This document shows positions 28,013-36,377 of a stretch of 64,000 bases of DNA, piece by piece. The DNA lies in assembly GCF_008001235.1 (NCBI RefSeq), contig NZ_CP040751.1, positions 186,001 through 250,000 of the forward strand. The letters run 5' to 3'. The DNA is from Salidesulfovibrio onnuriiensis (GTDB lineage Bacteria; Desulfobacterota; Desulfovibrionia; Desulfovibrionales; Desulfovibrionaceae). Made by a program: the position numbers and the translations under genes. Each line of letters opens with the position of its first letter. Positions within the stretch are counted from its first letter, which is position 1. The notes under the pieces were generated by a model. The model was not told the origin of the DNA and did not search any database. It worked only from the letters and a program-made list of their open reading frames with translations.

Positions 28013-28046
28013 AACAGGCCGACGGCGGTTTCGCCGTCAGCCTGTT
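28013..28046 (-). terminator. Hairpin terminator after phoU
   Basis: A near-perfect 15-base stem (AACAGGCCGACGGCG with CGCCGTCAGCCTGTT) has a GTTT loop and T-rich flanks on both strands. It lies 34 bases after the phoU stop and before the rpsA leader. Confidence 0.8.
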
Positions 28047-28079
28047 TTCGTTCGTTTTTTTCTCAATTATACCGGCGAA

Positions 28080-28745
28080 CTAGCCGCGGCACTGGTGTTT
28101 CATGCTGTCGCCCTCGACCACGAAGACCACGGACTCGGCGATGTTGGTGGCCAGGTCGGCCACGCGCTCCAGGTGGCGGGCCGCGATGATGCAGTGCACG
28201 CCGCGCTCCACGATGCGGGACTCGCGGACCATGTCGCCGATAAGCTCCTTGAGGATGCGGACATTGAGGGAGTCGGCGGTGTCGTCGGTGCGGCAGACAT
28301 GATGCGCCAGGGCGACGTCCCCGTCCACAAAGGCCTTCAGGGAATCGGCCAGCATCTGCTTGGCCACGTTGCCCAGCTCCTCCAGCATGGGGTTGAAGGG
28401 CAGGGGCGGCCGGGAGCTGAGGAAGATGGCGCGGTGGGAGAGGTTCACGGCCTCGTCGCCCAGACGCTCCAGGTTCACGGTGATGCGCTGCGAGCCGATG
28501 ATGGTGCGCAGGTCAATGGCCATGGGCTGGTCCAGGGCCAAGAGCTCCAGGTTGAAATTGTCGATGTCGTCCTCCAGGTCGTTGATGGCGCAGTCGCCCT
28601 GGATGACATCCTCGGCCAGGTCGCTGTCGCCCTCAAGGAAAGACTTGATGGCCCTGTGCACGGCCGTCTCGGAAAGCGCCGCCATACGCAGCACCATGAG
28701 CTTGAGTTCCTCAAGCTTCTTCGTGAAATGAGCTCTCTGCTCCAT
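28080..28745 (-). CDS. phoU: Phosphate signalling protein PhoU
   Basis: This 221-residue all-helical protein has two PhoU repeats (about residues 10-100 and 115-210), each with the acidic metal-binding pattern. Examples are INDLEDDIDNFNLELLALDQP and ARHLERVADLATNIAESVVF. PhoU damps the PhoR kinase and Pst uptake when phosphate is plentiful. An AGGAGG site precedes the ATG. It follows pstB by nine bases, so it is the second gene of a two-gene operon behind a Pho box. Confidence 0.95.
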   Translation of the reverse strand: MEQRAHFTKKLEELKLMVLRMAALSETAVHRAIKSFLEGDSDLAEDVIQGDCAINDLEDDIDNFNLELLALDQPMAIDLRTIIGSQRITVNLERLGDEAVNLSHRAIFLSSRPPLPFNPMLEELGNVAKQMLADSLKAFVDGDVALAHHVCRTDDTADSLNVRILKELIGDMVRESRIVERGVHCIIAARHLERVADLATNIAESVVFVVEGDSMKHQCRG

Positions 28746-28754
28746 ATATCCTCC

Positions 28755-29516
28755 TTAGCCGAACCGGCCGGTGATGTAATCTTCGGTCTGCTTGTTCCTG
28801 GGCTTGGTGAACATGGCCTTGGTGTTGTCCACCTCGATGAGCCTGCCCATGTAGAAGAAGGCGGTGCGGTCCGAAACCCGGGCCGCCTGCTGCATGCTGT
28901 GGGTGACGATGATGATGGTGTAGTTCTTCTTGAGCTCGTGGATCAGGTCCTCGATCTTCTGGGTGGCGATGGGGTCCAGGGCCGAGGCGGGTTCGTCCAT
29001 GAGCAGCACCTCGGGCTCCACGGCCATGGCCCGGGCAATGCACAGGCGCTGCTGCTGACCGCCGGAAAGGCCCAGGGCCGAGGTGTGCAGGCGGTCCTTG
29101 ACCTCGTCCCACAGGGCCGCGCCCTTGAGGGCCTCCTCCACCCTGGTCTCCATGAACAGCTTGTCCTTCACGCCGTTGACCCGCAGACCGTAGGCCACGT
29201 TCTCGAACACGGTCTTGGGAAAGGGGTTGGGCTTCTGGAAGACCATGCCGATCCTGCGGCGCAGGGAGACCACGTCGATGCCCTTGGCGTAGATATCCTC
29301 GTTGTCCAGGGTCATCTGACCCTCGACCCGGGTTCCGGCAATGAGATCGTTCATGCGGTTGATGCACCGCAGGTAGGTGGATTTGCCGCAGCCGGACGGG
29401 CCTATGAGCGCGCTGACCTGGTTCTCTTCGAATTCTATGGTGATGTCTTCAAGAGCCTTGAAATCCGAATAGTAGAAATTCAGGTTCCTGGAAGCCACCT
29501 TGATGGCATTTCCCAT
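28755..29516 (-). CDS. pstB: Phosphate ABC transporter ATP-binding protein PstB
   Basis: This 253-residue ABC ATPase has Walker [10 protein letters not shown], signature LSGGQQQR and Walker B VLLMDEP followed by [11 protein letters not shown], the features of PstB. It powers high-affinity phosphate import with PstA/PstC and the binding protein PstS. Those three genes are not present here and must be encoded elsewhere. GGAG precedes the ATG. A Pho box about 80 bases upstream predicts induction by phosphate starvation through PhoB. Confidence 0.95.
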   Translation of the reverse strand: MGNAIKVASRNLNFYYSDFKALEDITIEFEENQVSALIGPSGCGKSTYLRCINRMNDLIAGTRVEGQMTLDNEDIYAKGIDVVSLRRRIGMVFQKPNPFPKTVFENVAYGLRVNGVKDKLFMETRVEEALKGAALWDEVKDRLHTSALGLSGGQQQRLCIARAMAVEPEVLLMDEPASALDPIATQKIEDLIHELKKNYTIIIVTHSMQQAARVSDRTAFFYMGRLIEVDNTKAMFTKPRNKQTEDYITGRFG

Positions 29517-29596
29517 GCTTTACTCCGTCGGTGAAAATCTTGCGGACGCAACGGGAGCGTCCGCGTTCCTTGATCCACCCTGAGTATCCCCCGGTC

Positions 29597-29636
29597 GTTA
29601 CAGGCCCATGACCCGTTTGTTACGATTGCGTGACAG
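29597..29636 (-). promoter_or_regulatory. Pho box upstream of pstB
   Basis: Reading the minus strand, four 7-mers occur at an exact 11-base period, each separated by four bases: CTGTCAC, TCGTAAC, GGGTCAT and CTGTAAC. This is the direct-repeat layout bound by PhoB dimers. A GATACT hexamer begins about eight bases after the last repeat and fits a -10 element in a PhoB-activated promoter that lacks a normal -35. The pstB start codon lies about 80 bases downstream. Confidence 0.75.
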
Positions 29637-29700
29637 AGAGGGGCGGCAAGACCTTGGGACGGATAAAGCGGTCAATGAACCCTGTTCCGGCGCTTCAGCC

Positions 29701-30288
29701 CTACCCCATAAGCGCCCGCAGAGTAGCGCCGACCATGACCAGGGCCACCGTGCAGTTGACCGCCACGCGAACGCGGTCCGAGCGCAGCAGCCGCACCAGG
29801 GAGGCCCCGGCCACGCACCACAGGCCGTGGAAGAAGACCAGGGAGACCGTGTACGTGGCGGCAAAGGCCAGGAACTGGGGAGTCAGGGGCAGGTCGGGAT
29901 TGCTGAACTGGGCGAAGCCCACCACGGAAACGGCCCAGCCCTTGGGATTGAGCGGATGGATGAGCAGCCCGTCGCGAAAGGCGAAGCTGCGCTCGGATGC
30001 GTCGGGCGGATTGATGTTCATGCGCACCACCTTCCAGGCCAGGTACAGGATGTAGGCCGTGCCGCAGACCCGGATGACCGTGAAGGCGGTCTCCGAGGCC
30101 ATGAGCAGTTCGCCCAGTCCGAAGGCCAGCGCGATGTTGGTGAACACGAGCCCGGTGGCGGTCCCGGCCCAGAACGGCAGGGCTTTGCGCAGGCCCAGGG
30201 TCTGGCCCACGGCCATGTGGGCGAGGTTGCCCGGGCCGGGCGTGCTGGTGACGGCGAAAACGTAAAGCAGGAACGGGTAATTCAACAT
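29701..30288 (-). CDS. LysE/RhtB-family exporter, copy 1
   Basis: This 195-residue inner-membrane protein has about six hydrophobic segments and the family's N-terminal TPGPGNLAHMAVGQTLGLR signature. LysE/RhtB proteins export amino acids or derivatives such as lysine, threonine or homoserine. It is the last of three tandem paralogs, 33 bases after copy 2, and is the most diverged of the three. All three are transcribed away from a MocR-type regulator. The substrate cannot be told from sequence. Confidence 0.88.
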   Translation of the reverse strand: MLNYPFLLYVFAVTSTPGPGNLAHMAVGQTLGLRKALPFWAGTATGLVFTNIALAFGLGELLMASETAFTVIRVCGTAYILYLAWKVVRMNINPPDASERSFAFRDGLLIHPLNPKGWAVSVVGFAQFSNPDLPLTPQFLAFAATYTVSLVFFHGLWCVAGASLVRLLRSDRVRVAVNCTVALVMVGATLRALMG

Positions 30289-30321
30289 AGGAGCCTCGTT
30301 AATCCATAATGGTTCGATGCG

Positions 30322-30903
30322 CTACAGCAACGCCCGCAGGGTCGCGCCGACCATGACCAGGGCCACCGTGCAGTTGACCGCCACGCGGACGCGGTCCGAA
30401 CGCAGCACGCGCACCAGGGAGACCCCGGCCACGCACCACAGGCTGTGAAAGGAAACCTGGAAGAACATGAAGGTGAGCACAAAGGTGACCACCTGCGGCA
30501 CAAGCGGCGCGGCCGGGTCGCTGAACTGGGAGAACCCGACCACGGCCATGGCCCAGCTCTTGGGGCTCAGGGGATGGATGAGCGCGCCGTCCCGAAAGGT
30601 GAACCGCTTCACCTCGCCGGGAGCGTCCACAGTGAGGTTCACCACCTTCCAGGCCAGGTACAGGATGTAGGCCATGCCCACCACCTTGAGGACCATGGCC
30701 ACGGTCTCCGAGGCCATGAGCGCCTCGCCCAGGCCGAAGCCCACGGCCGTATCCAGGCTGACCGCGCCAAAGGTGGTCCCGGCCAGGAACGGCAGTGCGC
30801 TGCGAAAACCCGTGGCCTGGCCGATGGCCATGTGGGTCAGGTTGCCGGGACCGGGCGTGCCGGTCATGGCGATGACGAAAAGGACAAAGGGCATCGTGAA
30901 CAT
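30322..30903 (-). CDS. LysE/RhtB-family exporter, copy 2
   Basis: This 193-residue paralog of its neighbours has the signature TPGPGNLTHMAIGQATGFR near residue 16. It is very similar to copy 3 along its whole length: both begin MFTMPF-(V/I)-LFVIAMTGTPGPGNLT and share the C-terminal SDRVRVAVNCTVAL-type helix. This suggests a recent local duplication. An AGGAGA ribosome site precedes the ATG, and it lies 21 bases after copy 3. The likely role is export of an amino acid, possibly with a specificity different from its sister. Confidence 0.88.
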   Translation of the reverse strand: MFTMPFVLFVIAMTGTPGPGNLTHMAIGQATGFRSALPFLAGTTFGAVSLDTAVGFGLGEALMASETVAMVLKVVGMAYILYLAWKVVNLTVDAPGEVKRFTFRDGALIHPLSPKSWAMAVVGFSQFSDPAAPLVPQVVTFVLTFMFFQVSFHSLWCVAGVSLVRVLRSDRVRVAVNCTVALVMVGATLRALL

Positions 30904-30924
30904 AAATATCTCCTGAAAATGTGA

Positions 30925-31509
30925 TTACAGCAAAAGGGCGTGCATGGTGGCCCCCACCATGAGCAGGGCCACCGTGCAATTGACCGCCACGCGAATACGG
31001 ACCGAGCGCAACAGACGAACCAGCCAGACCCCGGCGGCGCACCACAGGCAGTGAAACGAAAGCTGGAACACGAAAAAGATGCACACAAAGGCCACGACCT
31101 GGGGCAACAGCGGTGCGGCGGGATCGCTGAACTGGGAAAAGCCCACGACGGACATGGCCCAGCTCTTGGGACTGAAGGGATGAATGAGCGCGCCGTCCCG
31201 AAAGAGGAATTGCCGAGCCATTTCCGGGGCGTCGATGTTCAGGCGCACCACCTTCCAGGCCAGATACAGAATATAGGCCGTGCCCAGCACCTTCATGACC
31301 GCGTTCAGGGCGGGCGAGGCAACGAACAACTCCCCCAGCCCGAAGCCCACGGCCAGATTGAGACAGAAGAAACCGGAGGTGGTCCCGGCCAAAAACGGCA
31401 GGGCGCTACGAAAACCGGTGGCCTGGCCGATGGCCATGAGAGTCAGGTTGCCGGGACCGGGCGTGCCGGTCATGGCGATAACAAAAAGGATAAAGGGCAT
31501 CGTGAACAT
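30925..31509 (-). CDS. LysE/RhtB-family exporter, copy 3
   Basis: This 194-residue protein is the first gene of the three-exporter run. The ATG at 31509 is chosen because AAGGAGA lies just upstream and similarity with copies 1 and 2 begins there. The open frame extends 24 codons further, into the operator region, and is not used. Membrane profile and TPGPGNLT signature are as in the other copies. It is divergent from mocR, with 101 bases between starts, and is likely controlled by that regulator. Confidence 0.88.
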   Translation of the reverse strand: MFTMPFILFVIAMTGTPGPGNLTLMAIGQATGFRSALPFLAGTTSGFFCLNLAVGFGLGELFVASPALNAVMKVLGTAYILYLAWKVVRLNIDAPEMARQFLFRDGALIHPFSPKSWAMSVVGFSQFSDPAAPLLPQVVAFVCIFFVFQLSFHCLWCAAGVWLVRLLRSVRIRVAVNCTVALLMVGATMHALLL

Positions 31510-31574
31510 AACGTCTCCTTGCTGGCTCCGGTCCTGCGGCCGAAACCGGGAATTCATACATTGCCACACTATTG

Positions 31575-31611
31575 TTGACATTGTATGCAGTCAATGCATA
31601 CATTGTATGCA
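31575..31611. promoter_or_regulatory. Divergent mocR/lysE operator and mocR promoter
   Basis: Three copies of an 8-mer occur: TGTATGCA at 31582-31589, its complement TGCATACA at 31595-31602, and TGTATGCA again at 31604-31611. A -35 TTGACA at 31575-31580 with a 17- or 18-base spacer leads to ATACAT/TACATT, so the operator lies over the promoter. The third copy runs into the mocR start codon, which suggests autoregulation and an almost leaderless mRNA. On the other strand TTGACT then TAGTGT at 17 bases could serve the lysE genes. Confidence 0.65.
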
Positions 31612-32996
31612 TGACAATATGGATTCCCGAAAACATGGAGACAGAGGGGCCGCTCTACAAGGAGCTGGCGGACAGCATCGAGCGGGACGTGTGTTCGGGC
31701 AGGCTCTGCCCGGGCCAGAAGCTGCCCACGCACCGGGATCTGGCCGACGCGCTGGGCATCAATGTTTCCACGGTCACCCGGGGCTACCGCGAGGCCGAGC
31801 GCCGCGGGCTGGTGGCGGGCACCGTGGGCCGGGGCACCTACGTGGCCTCGGACGCCACCACGGCCTCGGCCATGGTTTCCGTGGAGCCGCTTGCTCCCGG
31901 GCTCGCGGAAATGGGCCTGGTGACGCCGCTCTACGAGCACGACCCGGACGCCTCCGAGGCCCTGCTCCGGCTGGGCAGGCGCAAGGATCTGGCCCGGTTC
32001 CTCAAGTACACGGACCCGGCCGGGCTGCGGACCCACCGCGAGGCAGGGGTGCAGTGGGCCGCGCACTACGGGCTGAAGGCCACGCCCGAGGACATGGTGG
32101 TTTGCGCAGGGTCCCAACACGCGCTCTCCTGCAGCCTGAACGCCCTTTTCGCGCCGGGCCAGCGCATTGCCACGGACAGCCTGACCTATCCGGGCATCAA
32201 GTCCCTGGCCTCCATGAACGGCCTGCGGCTGGCCCCCATCCCCATGGACGAACAGGGCATGACCCCGGAGGGGCTGGACACGGCCTGCCGCCGGGACGAC
32301 ATCCACGGGCTGTATCTCATGCCGGACTTCCACAACCCCACCGCCCTTTCCATGCCGGAAAGCCGCAGGGACGCCCTGGCCGAAGTGGCCCTGCGCCACA
32401 ATCTGCTGCTCATGGAGGACGACGCCTACGCCCTGACCTGCGAGCGTCCCGGCAGGCCCATGGCCGCGCGCATGCCCGATCGTTCCGTACACTTTTCCGG
32501 TGTTTCCAAGGGGTTCTGGGCCGGGCTGCGGGTGGCATTCCTCACTGCGGCCAAGCCCCTGCGCCGCAAGATCGTGGAGGCGGTGCTGAACACTATCTGG
32601 ATGGCCCCGACCCTCAACGCCGAGCTGGTGTCCATGTGGATCGCGGACGGCACGGCCGAAAAGGTGCTCCAGGCCAAGAAACGGGAGGCCGCGGCGCGCA
32701 TGGACATCGCCCGGGAAGTCCTGCCGCGGGGGGCCGTGCATGGCCAGCCCTCGGGATTCTTCATCTGGCTGGAACTGCCCGAGCCCTGGACCGGCACCCG
32801 TTTCGAGGCACGGGCGCGGGAGGCGGGCATCAATCTTTTCTGCGCGGAGAAATTCGTGGTGGGCGACGCCCCTGCCCCACGCGCCGTGCGTCTGTCCCTG
32901 ACCGGGGCCCGAACCCACGGCGACCTGCGGGCCGGACTGGAAAAGCTGCGGGATGTCATGGACGGGAATTACGCGGAGACAGTCCCCATGCTCTAG
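31611..32996 (+). CDS. MocR-type regulator (GntR HTH + aminotransferase-like domain)
   Basis: This 461-residue regulator has an N-terminal GntR winged helix (about residues 10-80: GPLYKELADSIERDVCSGRL, LPTHRDLADALGINVSTVTRGY). A class I aminotransferase-like domain follows (about 110-455), with the cofactor lysine region HFSGVSKGFWAGLRVAF. It probably binds PLP or an amino-acid-PLP adduct and controls the divergent LysE exporters, an arrangement known for MocR proteins. The ATG at 31611 is used. It abuts the promoter, and an alternative start at 31635 lacks a ribosome site. Confidence 0.88.
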   Translation: MTIWIPENMETEGPLYKELADSIERDVCSGRLCPGQKLPTHRDLADALGINVSTVTRGYREAERRGLVAGTVGRGTYVASDATTASAMVSVEPLAPGLAEMGLVTPLYEHDPDASEALLRLGRRKDLARFLKYTDPAGLRTHREAGVQWAAHYGLKATPEDMVVCAGSQHALSCSLNALFAPGQRIATDSLTYPGIKSLASMNGLRLAPIPMDEQGMTPEGLDTACRRDDIHGLYLMPDFHNPTALSMPESRRDALAEVALRHNLLLMEDDAYALTCERPGRPMAARMPDRSVHFSGVSKGFWAGLRVAFLTAAKPLRRKIVEAVLNTIWMAPTLNAELVSMWIADGTAEKVLQAKKREAAARMDIAREVLPRGAVHGQPSGFFIWLELPEPWTGTRFEARAREAGINLFCAEKFVVGDAPAPRAVRLSLTGARTHGDLRAGLEKLRDVMDGNYAETVPML

Positions 32997-33002
32997 ACGC
33001 GA

Positions 33003-33036
33003 AAAAGCCCCCTGAGCCTTGGCTCAGGGGGCTTTT
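33003..33036. terminator. Bidirectional terminator between mocR and ridA
   Basis: A perfect 16-base stem (AAAAGCCCCCTGAGCC with its complement) with a TT loop lies between the two convergent genes and has T tracts in both directions. Confidence 0.92.
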
Positions 33037-33055
33037 CTTATGCGATTCGTCAGTC

Positions 33056-33409
33056 TTATCCCTTGAGCGCCGCGACCACCGAGACCTCGCACAGCAGTTC
33101 GGGCCGGGCCATGCGGGCCTCCACACAGGCGCGCGCCGGCTGGGTCCCGGGCACCACCCAGGCGTCCCAGACCTTGTTGAACTCGGCGAAGTCCTTCATG
33201 TCGCGCAGATACACGGTGGCCGAGAGCATGTGCTCGCGGTCGCTGCCGGCTTCCTCCAGCAGGGCGTCCACCTTGCCCAGCATGCTTTCGGCCTGCCCGG
33301 CCGCGGTGGGTTCGTCAAGACCCACCTGCCCACACAGGTACACGGTGTTGTTGTGAACGACGATACGGCTCATGCGGTCCGTGACCTGCATGCGGGTAAT
33401 GGAACTCAT
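33056..33409 (-). CDS. RidA-family protein (reactive enamine/imine deaminase)
   Basis: This 117-residue protein is of the RidA/YjgF/UK114 family, whose archetypes hydrolyse reactive enamine/imine intermediates released by PLP enzymes. The family Arg and Glu are in [10 protein letters not shown] and LLCEVSVVA. Some residues differ from canonical RidA, so it may belong to a sister subgroup. The ATG at 33409 with AGGAGA upstream is used; the longer frame is spurious. It is convergent with the PLP-binding regulator across a shared terminator. Confidence 0.85.
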   Translation of the reverse strand: MSSITRMQVTDRMSRIVVHNNTVYLCGQVGLDEPTAAGQAESMLGKVDALLEEAGSDREHMLSATVYLRDMKDFAEFNKVWDAWVVPGTQPARACVEARMARPELLCEVSVVAALKG

Positions 33410-33498
33410 AGGATTCTCCTTGATTCTACAAATGACAGGACGCCGACAGGAGAAAATCCCCCTGCGGCGTCGTGCTTGATGGCTTTCGGGGTGAAAAA

Positions 33499-34191
33499 CT
33501 ACTTGGGTGAAACCGTGACCGTGGCGGAAGCGCCGTTCACCTGGATGACCGGCTTTTTCATGCCCGCGGGCGGGGTGCGGAAATGAACCACCAGCCGCAG
33601 CCGGTCCTTGTGCTCGCCCGCAACCATGTGCTTGACCACGCCCTGTTCGAGGCGAACCACATTGCGGGTGCGCAGCCGCCATGTGCCCACCAGGTCGATC
33701 ACCAGACGGTCCGGGCCCTTGAGCCACAGGTAGGTGACCTTGCCCAGGGGCGCGTCGCCCCGGGCGTGCACGGAAAACGCGCCGTCGGCCGTGGCCTGCA
33801 AATCCAGCTTGGTGATGGAGCCGCCCACTGCGGCCGGGGCCTTGCTCTCGGCCTGCTTCTCGGGCGCGGGGGTCGGCTTCTTTGCGGGCTCGGCCTGTTT
33901 CACCGGTTTCGGCTCGGGCTTGGGCTGCGGTGCGGGTTTGGGCTGGGAAGCCGATTCAGGCTTGGACTCGGGCGCTGCCGCTTCGGCGGCCCGGCCCTTT
34001 TTCTCCTCCTCCACCAGCTTGGGGGCCTCGGCCGGATCCTCGAGTTCGATGATCCTGGTATCCACGGGCATGCGCACCACATTGCCGCCGCCCTCTCCCA
34101 CGACGATATTCTCCTGGGAAAGAAGCAGGACGCCTGTGCCGCACAGCACAAGCAAAAGGATCAGAATCATTCGGGCCGAGGTTAATTTCAT
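33499..34191 (-). CDS. AMIN-domain envelope protein
   Basis: This 230-residue protein has an N-terminal membrane segment (about residues 6-24), a low-complexity Pro/Glu/Lys/Ala-rich spacer (about 55-125), and a C-terminal AMIN domain (about 128-228: [27 protein letters not shown]). AMIN domains bind peptidoglycan or target periplasmic proteins to the cell wall or septum. The spacer would let the domain reach across the periplasm. No amidase domain follows, so it is not itself an AmiC-type hydrolase. The ATG at 34191 has GGAG five bases upstream. Confidence 0.8.
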   Translation of the reverse strand: MKLTSARMILILLLVLCGTGVLLLSQENIVVGEGGGNVVRMPVDTRIIELEDPAEAPKLVEEEKKGRAAEAAAPESKPESASQPKPAPQPKPEPKPVKQAEPAKKPTPAPEKQAESKAPAAVGGSITKLDLQATADGAFSVHARGDAPLGKVTYLWLKGPDRLVIDLVGTWRLRTRNVVRLEQGVVKHMVAGEHKDRLRLVVHFRTPPAGMKKPVIQVNGASATVTVSPK

Positions 34192-34289
34192 ACACACTCC
34201 GGTTGGTTGAACTCACGGCTGCATACCGGATTTGCCTGGGAATTGCAAAGCCGCGCACCACTTGCACCAAAAGAAAAACGAAGACGCAT

Positions 34290-35246
34290 CTAGCGGCAAT
34301 TATTCCAGAAATCAATGAGCCGCCCGGCGACGATGCGGTCGGACCAGCGCTCTTCCATGAACCGGCGGCCCTTGCGCCCCTGCGCGGCGCACAGCTCCCT
34401 GTCCTCCGCCAGCAGGGAGAGTTGCCGGACCAGTTCGTCGCGGTTGCGGGCCACCACCCAGGGCAGGTCGTCCGTGCCCGTGAACGCCTCGATTTCCCGC
34501 CGGTTCCAGTCGTCGAGCCCGGCGATGACCGCCAATCCCTGGCTGAGCCCCTCCAGGCTGCTGACCCCGTAATAGCCCTGCATGTGGTCGAAGAGCACGT
34601 GGCAGGCGCGCTTGCGGGCCAGGCATTCGGTGTTGGGAACGTCGTCGATGAGGTCCACCTCCAGGGCCGCGCCCCGGCTTTCCAGGATACGGACCGCCTC
34701 CAGGAATTCGTCGGTGTTCTTGAGGTCCTTGCGCGTGGGAGAATGGGCCACCCGCAGGGGACCGCCGTGGTCCCGCTCCAGGGGCGAGAACAGGGGTTCG
34801 TCAACGGGGACCAGGTTGGGCAGCCAGAAGGCCTCGGGCAGCAGTTTCAAAAGGTCCGGGGTGCTCACCAGCAGGTTGGTGCGCCCCAGGTCCGCGTACT
34901 TGCGGCGGAACCGGTCCGGGTCTGAGCGGAAATCATGGTGCCCGTGGTGGTGGTGCACCACCTCCTTGCCCGCCAGGAAATCCGCCGGGACATAGGGCCC
35001 AAACGGCTGGCGCTCATCGCAGGTCATGTGGAAATGCAGGATATCGCACTCCCGCAGCAGGTCGCCCAGCTCCTCGACCCCGGCCTCGTCCAGGTCGGGC
35101 AGGTGCAGGTCGGTTTCCCAGCCGTGGGTGTAGCGGGTCTCCAGGGTGGCGATGCGGCAGGAATGGGGGCTGTGGCGGTTGACCGCCTTGCAGAACTGGA
35201 TGCCGGTCCCGGCCGGATCGTTGACGGCCAGCATGAGGACGCGCAT
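34290..35246 (-). CDS. GT4-like glycosyltransferase
   Basis: This 318-residue protein looks like a compact GT-B glycosyltransferase. It has an N-terminal Rossmann-type start (MRVLMLAVNDPAGTG), a middle HFHMTCDERQPFG stretch, and a C-terminal donor-binding half with GYYGVSSLEGLSQGLAVIAG in place of the usual E-x7-E motif. The start ATG overlaps the stop of the HPt gene as TGATG, so translation is coupled. A glycosyltransferase coupled to a phosphotransfer protein is unusual, and the acceptor is unknown. Confidence 0.75.
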   Translation of the reverse strand: MRVLMLAVNDPAGTGIQFCKAVNRHSPHSCRIATLETRYTHGWETDLHLPDLDEAGVEELGDLLRECDILHFHMTCDERQPFGPYVPADFLAGKEVVHHHHGHHDFRSDPDRFRRKYADLGRTNLLVSTPDLLKLLPEAFWLPNLVPVDEPLFSPLERDHGGPLRVAHSPTRKDLKNTDEFLEAVRILESRGAALEVDLIDDVPNTECLARKRACHVLFDHMQGYYGVSSLEGLSQGLAVIAGLDDWNRREIEAFTGTDDLPWVVARNRDELVRQLSLLAEDRELCAAQGRKGRRFMEERWSDRIVAGRLIDFWNNCR

Positions 35247-35557
35247 CAAAGCTCGCCCTCGTAGACCAGCTCCATGTTGTCCAGATACTCCTGCACGCGG
35301 GCGGCCAGCTGGCTGGCCCTGGCAAAGTCGCCGTCCTTGCCAGCCTGCTCCAGCTCGGCGCCCATTTCCGTGAGATCCTTGAACCCGTAGGAGGCGCCCG
35401 AGCCCTTGAGCCGGTGCCCCAGCGTGGACACGGTCCCGGAATCCTGCGCGGCGATGGCCGCGGTCAGCTGGGCCTGTTCCTGGTGCCGTAGTTCCAGGTA
35501 GCGCGGCATGATGGGCTCCAGAATCGGATCCACATATACCTTGAATCGTTCCGCCAT
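35246..35557 (-). CDS. Histidine phosphotransfer (HPt) domain protein
   Basis: This 103-residue single-domain protein has the HPt four-helix pattern. The phospho-accepting histidine is in LGHRLKGSGASYGF (His48), and the HxLKGSG consensus matches exactly. It would shuttle phosphate between receiver domains of a multi-step phosphorelay. No hybrid kinase lies in the window. It sits between the acetolactate decarboxylase gene (nine bases) and a glycosyltransferase it overlaps, with cheD two genes upstream. Confidence 0.87.
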   Translation of the reverse strand: MAERFKVYVDPILEPIMPRYLELRHQEQAQLTAAIAAQDSGTVSTLGHRLKGSGASYGFKDLTEMGAELEQAGKDGDFARASQLAARVQEYLDNMELVYEGEL

Positions 35558-35566
35558 GCCGACTCC

Positions 35567-36358
35567 TTATTGTTTTTTCGCCGGGTTCTTTTCCACGGCA
35601 TCGAGCTCGGCCCCCCTGTCGGGGACGAGGTCCACCGCATCGAATTCCTTGCCCTGGGGCAGGACCAGCTTGAGCTGGCGCAGCTCGTCCACGCGGGCCA
35701 CCAGCCCCTTGAACGCGCAGTCCAGCACATGGCCACCCCGGGTGCGGTCCTTGGTCAGGAAATGCCAGTGGAATCCGGGCACGTTGACGCCCTTCACAAA
35801 GGCGGGCGACCAGAAGCCCACCAGGGTGCCCTCCACGTTGGTGAACTTGACGATGACCTGGCGCTTCACCAGCTCGGCCAGCGGCCGATAGGGCTTTTTC
35901 TGGCCGGGAATGGCCCGGGCCTTGACCAGGGAAAAGCGTCCGTCCAGCCGGATGGCGTAAAATGCGTTGCGCGAGGGCAGCCCTTCCTCCAGGGCCTTGT
36001 TCATGGCCTCGAGGTTCTGGACCGAGTCGAGCTTGAGGATGGTGTCCTCGTCGAAATCCGCGACCACGGCAAAGGGCGTCCGGGCGGTTCCCGGGGCCAC
36101 GGTGGCCTTGCCCCCGGCCTTGACGTGGTAGGGAACGCCGTCCAGCACCACCAGCTCGCCGTCCAGGGTGTTGAGCGTTCCCAGGCCGAATCCGCCCTGC
36201 GCCACCAGCTTGTCCATGGTCAGGTGGCCGTCGTAGAGCCCGGCCAGCAGGGCGTCGATGGTGGAATACTGGTAGACCTGGTCCCCGGCGCGGGCCGGGA
36301 GCGCAAACAGGAAGACGATGAACAGGGAAAGGAAAAAGGGTGCGCGCCTTGTGGTCAT
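35567..36358 (-). CDS. budA: Exported alpha-acetolactate decarboxylase
   Basis: This 263-residue protein matches acetolactate decarboxylase, which converts (S)-2-acetolactate to acetoin. The YQYSTIDALLAGLYDG and FGLGTLNTLDGELVVLDG stretches are typical. The zinc histidines appear as HWH plus a third His 11 residues on (FHWHFLTKDRTRGGH), with the family spacing. Unlike most bacterial homologs it starts with a clear Sec signal peptide (MTTRRAPFFLSLFIVFLFALPARAG), so it is probably periplasmic or secreted, as in Brevibacillus. No acetolactate synthase gene is adjacent. It follows cheD by 19 bases. Confidence 0.88.
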   Translation of the reverse strand: MTTRRAPFFLSLFIVFLFALPARAGDQVYQYSTIDALLAGLYDGHLTMDKLVAQGGFGLGTLNTLDGELVVLDGVPYHVKAGGKATVAPGTARTPFAVVADFDEDTILKLDSVQNLEAMNKALEEGLPSRNAFYAIRLDGRFSLVKARAIPGQKKPYRPLAELVKRQVIVKFTNVEGTLVGFWSPAFVKGVNVPGFHWHFLTKDRTRGGHVLDCAFKGLVARVDELRQLKLVLPQGKEFDAVDLVPDRGAELDAVEKNPAKKQ

Positions 36359-36377
36359 GAAATCATCCTCGAAATGG

